The notes under the pieces are model-generated. The model saw only the letters and a list, made by a program, of their open reading frames with translations, did not search any database and was not told the DNA's origin. DNA of 64,000 bases from contig JAFUSN010000004.1 of the NCBI GenBank assembly GCA_017467625.1, positions 434,001 to 498,000 on the forward strand. Reading direction: 5' to 3'. Shown piece after piece: positions 53,233 through 60,408 of this stretch; position 1 is the first letter of the stretch; every line of letters starts with the position of its first letter. Source of the stretch: RGIG1681 sp017467625 (GTDB taxonomy: Bacteria; Bacillota; Clostridia; Christensenellales; UBA1242). The translations under genes and the position numbers were made by a program.

Positions 53233-54189
53233 ATGAAAACAATAGCTGTTTTAACAAGTGGTGGCGATAGCCCAGGTATGAATGCATGCATAAGATCTGT
53301 TGTGCGTTATGGAATTTCACAAGGATTAAAAGTTTTTGGAATTAGACGTGGCTACGATGGACTTATTAATGATGACATTTTTCCAATGAATGAAAGAAGT
53401 GTTGGAAACATTGTTCATGTTGGTGGAACAATGTTAAAAACTGCAAGAAGCAAGGAGTTTATGACAAAGGAAGGGCTTCAAAAGGCAGTTGAGAACCTTA
53501 AATCTCATGAAATTGATGGACTTGTTGTAATTGGTGGTGACGGCTCATATAGAGGAGCAATGGAACTGAGTAAAATGGGAATAACAGTTGCATGTGTTCC
53601 TGGAACAATTGACAATAATTTGTTTTACACTGATTTCACTCTTGGTTTTGACACTGCTGCAAACACGATTGCAAATTTAATCAACAATGTTCGTGATACA
53701 TCTGTTTCACATGACAGAATTTCAGTTGTTGAAGTTATGGGGGCTGGGTGTGGTGACCTTGCTCTTGAAGCAGGGCTTGCATCTGGTGCTGATGTAATTT
53801 TGGTTCCAGAAGTTCCTTGGAGTATTGACGATGTTTGCAATAAGCTTGTTGATGGAAAAAAGAGAGGCAAACAATCAAGCATCATCATTTTGTCCGAGCA
53901 TGTTTGCGATCCAAATGATCTTGCAAAAATGGTAACTCAAAAAACAGGTATTGAATGCAGAACTGTAATTTTAGGCCATGTTCAACGTGGAGGAAGTCCA
54001 TCTGCATTTGACAGAAATTTAGCAATGAAATGTGGTGCAAGGGCAGTTGATGGATTGATGCAAGAAGAGAGTGGTGCAACTGGATACAGGGGCGGAAAAA
54101 TTATTTATGTTCCAATAAAAGAAGCGTTAAACGGCAAGCGAAAATTCAATATGGAAATGTATAATTTAGCCTTAAGGTTGAGTATATAA
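53233..54189 (+). CDS. pfkA: ATP-dependent 6-phosphofructokinase
   Basis: Commits glucose to glycolysis: fructose 6-phosphate plus ATP to fructose 1,6-bisphosphate. Seen: LTSGGDSPGMNACIR, GGTMLKTARS, GGDGSYRGA, GTIDNN with catalytic D127, RISVVEVMG with R162 and GHVQRGGSPSAFDR with R243-type Arg. G104 and G124 mark the ATP rather than the pyrophosphate type. Numbering matches E. coli, which shows two changes: N129 for the second Asp of TIDND and A171 for Arg. 318 residues. AAGGAG before the ATG. Confidence 0.94.
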   Translation: MKTIAVLTSGGDSPGMNACIRSVVRYGISQGLKVFGIRRGYDGLINDDIFPMNERSVGNIVHVGGTMLKTARSKEFMTKEGLQKAVENLKSHEIDGLVVIGGDGSYRGAMELSKMGITVACVPGTIDNNLFYTDFTLGFDTAANTIANLINNVRDTSVSHDRISVVEVMGAGCGDLALEAGLASGADVILVPEVPWSIDDVCNKLVDGKKRGKQSSIIILSEHVCDPNDLAKMVTQKTGIECRTVILGHVQRGGSPSAFDRNLAMKCGARAVDGLMQEESGATGYRGGKIIYVPIKEALNGKRKFNMEMYNLALRLSI

Positions 54190-54205
54190 AATGATGTAAA
54201 CGCTT

Positions 54206-54247
54206 AAAAAATAAGGTATTATGCAAAACATAACACCTTATTTTTTA
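54206..54247 (+). terminator. Terminator after pfkA, repeated hairpin copy 3
   Basis: Stem AAAAAATAAGGTATTATG (54206-54223) with 54229-54246; one A-C mismatch relative to copy 1. The 20 bases upstream also match copy 1. Confidence 0.85.
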
Positions 54248-54291
54248 TATTTTCAATTTAAAGTTTTTTACTTTTCAAAAAAACAATATAA

Positions 54292-54300
54292 TGTTATACT
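54292..54300 (+). promoter_or_regulatory. Extended -10 promoter of the MBL gene
   Basis: TGT then TATACT (54295-54300); GAGGTGAAA lies before the ATG at 54317. Confidence 0.5.
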
Positions 54301-54316
54301 ATTTTATGAGGTGAAA

Positions 54317-55045
54317 ATGAAAGTTAAAGTTTTAGGTGCTTCGTGCACATGGTATGAGCGCAACAACACAAGTTACTTAATTGATGATGATATAATTTTT
54401 GATGTTCCAAGTGGTTCATATAAATATATAATAAAAAATTGTGATTTATTAAAAACTAAGGTAATTTTAATTTCTCATTTTCATGCTGACCACTTTGGTG
54501 ATTTGCATATAATTGCAACAAGATTCATGAGGGAACTAAATTTAAAACCAAGTGAAAAATTAAAAATATACGGCCCAACAAAAATTTTGGAAAGATTAAT
54601 TCAATTCAATAAGGTTATTGAAGCGGCAGATGATGAAATAAATAAAGCAGCGCTAACAAAAAACATTGAGTTTATTGACCTTTGTGATGGCATGGAATTT
54701 GAAACTGAAAAATATCATATTAAGGCTCATTTAATGAATCATGGACGAGCTGAAACATATGGATTTACTTTCACAGATAAAAATGGGAAAACTGTTGGTT
54801 TTTCAGCGGACACATCAATGTGTGAAAATCTTCATAACATTTTGAAAAAGTCAAACTATGCATTTGTTGAAATGTGCCGTTTCACAAAAGGGGAAACGCA
54901 CTTGTCAACTAATGAAGTTGAGAAATTAATTAAAAAATATAACCAAACCCAAATTTACGCCGTACATACAACTGATGAAACTTATGAATATGCTAAAATG
55001 CATGAAATCAAGGCCGTTGATGATGGTGAAGAGTTTGAATTTTAG
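54317..55045 (+). CDS. Metallo-beta-lactamase-fold hydrolase
   Basis: A 242-residue MBL-fold protein. The metal motif ISHFHADHFGDLHI (HxHxDH) is intact; further ligands are probably the His of HLMNHGRAE, the Asp of GFSADTSMC and the His of IYAVHTTDE. The order resembles the RNase Z/arylsulfatase-like group, without the exosite of tRNase Z. Substrate unknown. ATG 54317 follows GAGG. The export-protein gene follows after 9 nt. Confidence 0.8.
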   Translation: MKVKVLGASCTWYERNNTSYLIDDDIIFDVPSGSYKYIIKNCDLLKTKVILISHFHADHFGDLHIIATRFMRELNLKPSEKLKIYGPTKILERLIQFNKVIEAADDEINKAALTKNIEFIDLCDGMEFETEKYHIKAHLMNHGRAETYGFTFTDKNGKTVGFSADTSMCENLHNILKKSNYAFVEMCRFTKGETHLSTNEVEKLIKKYNQTQIYAVHTTDETYEYAKMHEIKAVDDGEEFEF

Positions 55046-55054
55046 GAGAAAGAT

Positions 55055-55741
55055 ATGAGCGAGTGGTTGAAAACACTTTTTGTAAGTATTTTTGGATCTC
55101 ACAGTGGAATTGCAACTTTTGTGATTTCAATGATTCCAATTGTTGAATTGCGTGGTGCAATTCCTTTTGGAGCGGCATCATCATTTTGGGGTGAAAACGC
55201 ACTTCCTATTTGGCAAAGCTTTTTGATTGCACTTGCTGGGAGTTCCTTGGTTTGTGTCATTTTAACTTTTTTGTTTTGGCCATTATTCAATTGGCTAAAA
55301 AAAACCAAGGGGTTTAAAAAATTCGCAACATGGATTGAAGGAAAACTAAATAGAAACGCAAAGGGAATTAATGATAAAACAGAGCAGGAAAAAAGTGAAA
55401 AGAGAATTTTAAGGTTAAAATTAATTGGTGTGTTTTTGTTTGTTGCAGTTCCAATACCTCTCACTGGTGTTTGGACTGGAACATGTTTAGCACTATTTAT
55501 TGGATTAAACAAAAAACAAACACTCTGCAGTGTTTTGACAGGCAATGTTTGTGCAGGACTAATTATGCTTTTAGTGTCATATTTGTTTAAAGATAACACA
55601 CTTATTGTGCTATATGCATTTTTAATATTATTTGCTTTAATAGTTATTTATGAAGTAATAAAATCACTTATAGTTCGTGGAAAAAAGAAGAAACTTGAAA
55701 AGGCAAGTGAAGGTGATAAATTAGAAACTGAAGCAAAGTAA
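55055..55741 (+). CDS. Putative small multidrug export protein (COG2426)
   Basis: A 228-residue membrane protein with the family signature ISMIPIVELRGAIPFGAA and a second half FLFVAVPIPLTGVWTGTCLALFIGL. About four to five helices. The family name is a legacy annotation; transport has not been shown by the sequence. AGGAG before the ATG; co-transcribed with the MBL gene. C-terminal tail is charged. Confidence 0.75.
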   Translation: MSEWLKTLFVSIFGSHSGIATFVISMIPIVELRGAIPFGAASSFWGENALPIWQSFLIALAGSSLVCVILTFLFWPLFNWLKKTKGFKKFATWIEGKLNRNAKGINDKTEQEKSEKRILRLKLIGVFLFVAVPIPLTGVWTGTCLALFIGLNKKQTLCSVLTGNVCAGLIMLLVSYLFKDNTLIVLYAFLILFALIVIYEVIKSLIVRGKKKKLEKASEGDKLETEAK

Positions 55742-55770
55742 AAGATGACCAAGAGGTCATCTTTTTTTTA
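55741..55770. terminator. Bidirectional terminator between converging genes
   Basis: Stem AAAGATGACC (55741-55750) / GGTCATCTTT (55755-55764), loop AAGA. The right arm covers the stop codon of the ABC permease. Confidence 0.85.
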
Positions 55771-56560
55771 TGATAATTCGTTCAAAAATAGATATTATGC
55801 CATACATAACACCCGATAAAATGCAGAGTAGCACGATTGCGGCCATGACTAAATTAAGTTGAAAAACTTGTCCACCATAAACAAGAAGATAGCCTAGCCC
55901 AGCTTTACTTGAGAGATATTCTCCCATAATAACTCCAACCCAAGCCATGCCCAAATTAATTTTGAGTGTTGCCATAAAATTTGGAAGGGTTGCGGGAATA
56001 ATAAGTTTAGTTAAAATTTGAAATTTGTTTGCGCCCATTGATTTAAGCAACATAATTTTTTCACTTGAAACTTCAAGATAGCTGTTAAGCAAATTAATTA
56101 TTGTTATCACAACGCAAATTAAAATTCCCATAGTAACAATTGCGCTTGTTCCAATTCCAACCCAAATAATAATTAGTGGGCCTAAAGCAATTTTTGGAAG
56201 GCTGTTTAAAATGATTAGATATGGTTCAAGAATTCTCCTTGCAGGTGTCCATAAAAACAAAATAATAGCAACAGCGCTTCCAATTATTGTGCTAAGTGCA
56301 AATGCTAAAATTGTTTCATAAACAGTTACTGAAACATGTTTAAAAAGAGAGCCGGTTTTGGCAAGTGAAATAATTTCATTCACAATTCTTGATGGAGAAG
56401 AGGTTATAAATGGATCAATCCAATTTGCATTAGCTGAAATTTCCCAAATTCCAAGAATTAAAACTAAAAGTAAAATTCTTCCAAAGTGAACAAAAAATGT
56501 TTTTCTTTTTTCTTTAGCAACAAATTTTTTATGATTGAGTGAAAATTGTTTTTTATCCAT
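55757..56560 (-). CDS. ABC transporter permease (NitT/TauT type)
   Basis: Membrane component of an importer. 267 residues, six helices, with the EAA loop as LLKSMGANKFQILTKLIIPATLPNFM and the N-terminal WEISANANWIDPFITSSPSRI typical of SsuC/TauC/ThiX-type permeases. ATG overlaps the end of the ATPase gene by 8 nt. Last gene of a three-gene operon. Substrate class unresolved: sulfonate, nitrate-like anion, or vitamin precursor. Confidence 0.85.
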   Translation of the reverse strand: MDKKQFSLNHKKFVAKEKRKTFFVHFGRILLLVLILGIWEISANANWIDPFITSSPSRIVNEIISLAKTGSLFKHVSVTVYETILAFALSTIIGSAVAIILFLWTPARRILEPYLIILNSLPKIALGPLIIIWVGIGTSAIVTMGILICVVITIINLLNSYLEVSSEKIMLLKSMGANKFQILTKLIIPATLPNFMATLKINLGMAWVGVIMGEYLSSKAGLGYLLVYGGQVFQLNLVMAAIVLLCILSGVMYGIISIFERIIIKKR

Positions 56561-57314
56561 TGTTCAGTTCTTCCCAAATTAGTTTAAAGTATTTGTTAAA
56601 TTTTGGAGAATTTCTTCTTTCAAGTGGCGAAAGTGACTCATCAAAATCTAAACTTATAATGTTTTTAACTGTTCCTGGTCGTTTTGATAAGACAATAATT
56701 TTATTACTCATGGCAACGGCTTCTGAAATGTCGTGTGTAACTAAAATGGCAGTTTTATTTTCTGATTTAATTATTGAATGAATATCATTTTGAACTTCAA
56801 GCCTTGTTTGATAATCAAGAGCTGAAAAAGGTTCATCTAAAAGCAAAATTTTAGGGCTGATTGCAAGCGTGCGAATCAATGACACTCTTTGTCGCATGCC
56901 TCCAGATAATTCACTAGGTTTTGCATTTTCAAAACCTGAAAGCCCATATTTTTTTATTAATAATTCAATTTTATCTTCAGGTAAACAATTTTTGTTATGG
57001 TTAATTTTCACGCCAATATGTATGTTTTGAATAACTGTTAACCATTCAAAAAGATTGTCTCGTTGAAGCATATAGCCAATGTCTGTTGAAACTTTTTCCA
57101 CTTCATTTCCATCAAGTAAGCAGTTTCCAGATGTCTTTTTAATCAGTCCTGAAATTATTGACAAAATGGTGGTTTTTCCACAGCCACTTGGTCCAACAAT
57201 ACTTGCAAATTCACCCGAATTTAAAGCAAATGACACATTTTCAAGTGCAACTGTTTCCGAGTCCAAGGTTTGATAGGTTAAGCCAATGTTTTTTAGTTCA
57301 AGTATTGTATTCAC
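56553..57314 (-). CDS. ABC transporter ATP-binding protein (NitT/TauT type)
   Basis: ATPase of the importer: Walker A GPSGCGKTT, Q-loop LQRDNLFEWL, signature LSGGMRQRVSLIRTLA, Walker B ILLLDEPFSALD, switch His in VTHDISEA. 253 residues. GTG start at 57314, 7 nt after AAGGAG. Second gene of the operon. Confidence 0.92.
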   Translation of the reverse strand: MNTILELKNIGLTYQTLDSETVALENVSFALNSGEFASIVGPSGCGKTTILSIISGLIKKTSGNCLLDGNEVEKVSTDIGYMLQRDNLFEWLTVIQNIHIGVKINHNKNCLPEDKIELLIKKYGLSGFENAKPSELSGGMRQRVSLIRTLAISPKILLLDEPFSALDYQTRLEVQNDIHSIIKSENKTAILVTHDISEAVAMSNKIIVLSKRPGTVKNIISLDFDESLSPLERRNSPKFNKYFKLIWEELNNG

Positions 57315-57346
57315 AATTTTTCTCCTTTTGCGAATTTTAGGGAAAA

Positions 57347-58351
57347 TTAAATTGTGTTTGCAATTGTGTTATCAACCACTTTTGAAAAGTCTATATCTTT
57401 TTCAATTGTTCCAGCGTTTTTCAAAACAGATAAAAGTCTGTTAAATGAATCTTTTGACATAACTGGTGTTGATGACCAAGCGTCAATTTCTAAATATTTT
57501 TGAACAGCAACCGCCAAATCTTGTTTACTTGTTCCATCAAAAGATGGCATAAGAGCACTTGCAACTTCTTCTGCAGAGTTTGAAATTATAAATCTATAAG
57601 CCTTTTGAATTGCAGATAAAAAGTTGGTTGCAAGTTCTTTGTTTTGATTCAAAAATTTTGGATATGCCATAAAGCATGTGTAAGGAATTTCACCTGAAAG
57701 TTCGCCAACTGAAATAAGATTATATCCTTTTTTGTTGTTAACAAATGCTGATGCGGTTGGTTCAAACATTGTGCAAAATTCAGCATCGGTTGATTCAAAA
57801 ACTGGAACCATCATGTTGAACGCTGTGTCAGTGTCAAGTGTTATGTTTGTTCCATTTTTAAGCCCGTGGTTATTGCAAACCCATTCAAATGTCATGGCTG
57901 GAAGTCCGCCGCGTCTTCCAATGATTGCAGTTTTATTTTTCAAGTCATTAGAAAAATCAAAGTTAGTTATGTTTGATTTAGAAATTAAAAAGCTACCGTC
58001 CTTTTTAGTTAATTGACCAAACACAACAGGGTGGTCTGTGCTTCCACTTGCTTCAACATAAACAACTGTTTCTGGCCCCATGAGGGCAATATCTGCTGAA
58101 CCTGAAAGCAAGGCTGTCATGCTTGCATCGCTCCCGCCACCATTAACAAGTTCAACTTCAATGCCGTTTTCTTTCAAAAATCCTTTGTTAATTGCAACGT
58201 AGAGTGGTGCATAAAACACACTATGAGTAACTTCATTGATTCTAATTTTTCCGCTTGAAACATTAGAATTATTGTTGTTGCATGCAACAAAAGTTAAACA
58301 TGAGCAAAGTGTTAGCGCCACAACACAAATAAGTGTTAGTAATTTTTTCAT
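57347..58351 (-). CDS. ABC transporter substrate-binding lipoprotein (NMT1/THI5-like)
   Basis: Extracellular receptor of the importer. Signal peptide with lipobox FVAC; then the NMT1/SsuA-like fold: RINEVTHSVFYAPLYVAINKG, NGIEVELVNGGGSDASMTALLSGSADIALMGPE. 334 residues. First gene of the operon; AAGGAGG before the ATG. The 18-bp palindrome at 58370 lies just upstream. No THI-box or other riboswitch is visible, so thiamine precursors cannot be claimed. Confidence 0.85.
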   Translation of the reverse strand: MKKLLTLICVVALTLCSCLTFVACNNNNSNVSSGKIRINEVTHSVFYAPLYVAINKGFLKENGIEVELVNGGGSDASMTALLSGSADIALMGPETVVYVEASGSTDHPVVFGQLTKKDGSFLISKSNITNFDFSNDLKNKTAIIGRRGGLPAMTFEWVCNNHGLKNGTNITLDTDTAFNMMVPVFESTDAEFCTMFEPTASAFVNNKKGYNLISVGELSGEIPYTCFMAYPKFLNQNKELATNFLSAIQKAYRFIISNSAEEVASALMPSFDGTSKQDLAVAVQKYLEIDAWSSTPVMSKDSFNRLLSVLKNAGTIEKDIDFSKVVDNTIANTI

Positions 58352-58369
58352 TTTTCCTCCTTATTTTTA

Positions 58370-58387
58370 AGGAAACAAGTGTTTCCT
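58370..58387. promoter_or_regulatory. 18-bp palindrome in the leader of the ABC operon
   Basis: AGGAAACAAGTGTTTCCT, a perfect 8-2-8 palindrome just upstream of the ribosome site of the substrate-binding protein gene. Could be an operator or an mRNA hairpin. Confidence 0.45.
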
Positions 58388-58465
58388 CATAAGCCATTTT
58401 ATGATAAATTAAAACTTAATGTTCCGCTAAAAACCTTAAAAACATTTTTACTTTTATTATATATT

Positions 58466-58474
58466 TGATATAAT
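58466..58474 (+). promoter_or_regulatory. Extended -10 promoter of a membrane protein gene
   Basis: TGA then TATAAT (58469-58474); possible -35 TTTACT at 58447. Confidence 0.5.
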
Positions 58475-58496
58475 AAACTTGGCTAAGAGGAGATTT

Positions 58497-59120
58497 ATGG
58501 AAAATCAAAACAAATTTACATTAATTTTCACATTCATGTTTGTGCCAATTGCAATTGCAATGCTCATTGGAATTTTCTTTTCACCACTTGTTGTTGCAAA
58601 TGTGTATTTTGTCGCTGCAATTTTGTGTGTGGTTTTAGTTTTAATGAACATAAGAGCGTCGGGCTTTAAAACCAACTATAAATTAACATTCTTTTTTATT
58701 GATTTAACCACGGCGGTTGCTGTTGCAGCAATAATTTATTATGAATATTCAGTTCACACCAATCTATTAAACATTTTGTTAATGTGTTTAGGAGCAATTG
58801 AACTTGCATTAATTTGCATTGATTTATTTGTGATCAAAAGCAGGAATTTCACAAACATTGAAAGTGAAATAATCAATATTTTTAAACTTGGAACGATGAT
58901 TTGCATTTTAACTTACTTCTACAGTGTTTCATCACTGTGGTTTGCTGTTGATGCAATTATTTTTGAGGTTTGTCAAATTTTCTTAAAAATTTATTTCAAT
59001 GTTGTGAAACTTGGAAGAAAGCAAGAAATTAAAAAGCGAACAGTAAAAGAAAAATTTTCTAAGTTAGTTGAAATTAGAATCAGCAGAGCAGAAAGAGAGC
59101 AGGGGGATGCAAATGAATGA
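58497..59120 (+). CDS. Integral membrane protein, unknown
   Basis: A 207-residue protein with about five to six membrane helices and a basic cytoplasmic tail (KKRTVKEKFSKLVEIRISRAE). Not recognised. ATG 58497 follows AGAGGAG; the TTG at 58479 is rejected. Its stop overlaps the next gene by ATGA, so the two are translationally coupled. Confidence 0.6.
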   Translation: MENQNKFTLIFTFMFVPIAIAMLIGIFFSPLVVANVYFVAAILCVVLVLMNIRASGFKTNYKLTFFFIDLTTAVAVAAIIYYEYSVHTNLLNILLMCLGAIELALICIDLFVIKSRNFTNIESEIINIFKLGTMICILTYFYSVSSLWFAVDAIIFEVCQIFLKIYFNVVKLGRKQEIKKRTVKEKFSKLVEIRISRAEREQGDANE

Positions 59121-59320
59121 GTGCAAAATCGGTTGTTAAAATAATAATACTATTTTTAATTGTGGTGCTGGCAGTTGTTTCTGTTGTGTTTGGTCGTATT
59201 GGAATGAGCAAGAGAAGAAAGGGCGCAAAACCATATGAAACAAGAGTTTATATTCGTGTTCAATATTTGTGTTTCCTAGCAATGCTTGTGCTGCTTTTAA
59301 TAAATTTATTTTGGAGATAA
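59117..59320 (+). CDS. Small membrane protein, unknown
   Basis: A 67-residue protein with two membrane helices (VVKIIILFLIVVLAVVSVVFG and VQYLCFLAMLVLLLINLFW, ends trimmed as seen) and a basic loop SKRRKGAKPYETR. Coupled to the preceding gene by an ATGA overlap. Unknown function; galE follows after 18 nt. Confidence 0.55.
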   Translation: MSAKSVVKIIILFLIVVLAVVSVVFGRIGMSKRRKGAKPYETRVYIRVQYLCFLAMLVLLLINLFWR

Positions 59321-59338
59321 AACAAAAGGAGATTTTTT

Positions 59339-60346
59339 ATGAAAATATTACTTACTGGTGGCCTTGGATATATTGGTTCACATGTTGCTGTTGAAATTTT
59401 AAATCGTGGTGATGAGGTAATCATTGCTGACAATCTCAGCAATTCAAAATTAAATGTGCTTGATAAAATTGAAAAAATAACGGGTAAAAGACCAATTTTT
59501 TATAAAATTGATGTCTGCAAAAAAAGAGCATTAGAAAGAATTTTTAAAGAGCATAAAATTTATGCCATAATTCATTTTGCTGGATTCAAGGCAGTTGGTG
59601 AATCGGTTGCAAAGCCACTAATGTATTATCAAAACAACATGATTTCAACATTCAACATTCTTGAACTCATGGAAAAATATGGTGTTAAGAACATAATTTT
59701 CAGTTCTTCAGCAACTGTTTATGCTCAATCAGAAGTTCAGCCACTAGATGAAACATTTCCACTTTCAGCATCAAATCCTTATGGCAGAACAAAACTTTTT
59801 AATGAGCATGTTTTGATTGACTATCAAAAAGTTCATGAAGGAACAAATGTTGTGCTTCTTCGTTACTTTAATCCAATTGGTGCGCATGAAAGCGGGCTTT
59901 TGGGCGAGGATCCAAATGGAATCCCAAACAATTTGATGCCATACATTTGCAAAGTTGCAGTTGGTGAACTTGATCATCTTAATGTGTTTGGAAATGATTA
60001 TAAAACTAAAGATGGAACTGGTGTTCGTGACTATATTCATGTTGTTGATCTTGCCGTTGGTCATGTTAAGGCACTTGAAAAAATTAAAAAGGAAAATATT
60101 GGGCTTGGAATTTATAATCTTGGAACTGGAACGGGCTACAGCGTGCTTGATATTGTGAACACTTTTAACAAAGTTAATGGAAATTTGGTTAAATATGAAA
60201 TTGGCCCACGTCGCCCAGGTGACATTGATGAGTGCTATGCATCGTCAAAAAAAGCTGAAAAAGAACTTGGCTTCAAAGCAACAAAAACACTTGAAGATAT
60301 GTGCAGGTCAAGTTATGAATACCAAAAAAATAACAGAAAAAAATAA
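59339..60346 (+). CDS. galE: UDP-glucose 4-epimerase
   Basis: Interconverts UDP-glucose and UDP-galactose, for galactose use and surface polysaccharide. NAD loop LLTGGLGYIGSHVAVE, HFAGFKAVGESV, catalytic Ser in FSSSATVYAQ and the YxxxK pair in NPYGRTKLFNE; then LRYFNPIGAHESGLLGEDP and RRPGDIDECYA. 335 residues. AAAGGAG before the ATG. Confidence 0.95.
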   Translation: MKILLTGGLGYIGSHVAVEILNRGDEVIIADNLSNSKLNVLDKIEKITGKRPIFYKIDVCKKRALERIFKEHKIYAIIHFAGFKAVGESVAKPLMYYQNNMISTFNILELMEKYGVKNIIFSSSATVYAQSEVQPLDETFPLSASNPYGRTKLFNEHVLIDYQKVHEGTNVVLLRYFNPIGAHESGLLGEDPNGIPNNLMPYICKVAVGELDHLNVFGNDYKTKDGTGVRDYIHVVDLAVGHVKALEKIKKENIGLGIYNLGTGTGYSVLDIVNTFNKVNGNLVKYEIGPRRPGDIDECYASSKKAEKELGFKATKTLEDMCRSSYEYQKNNRKK

Positions 60347-60408
60347 AACACTTGAAAAAAACTCAAGTGAGTAATAAAATACTTTATAATTTTACTAGGA
60401 GATAGTTT

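Noticed and set aside
55099..55599. 166-codon minus-strand frame inside the export-protein gene
   Set aside because: Shadow of a clear family member on the plus strand.
58352..58496. TPP or other riboswitch upstream of the NMT1/THI5-like importer
   Set aside because: No CUGAGA or other conserved riboswitch core on the minus strand; only a simple palindrome is present.
60347..60408. T-box in front of valS
   Set aside because: Only 62 nt lie between galE and valS, with a small CACTTG/CAAGTG hairpin and no T-box bulge.
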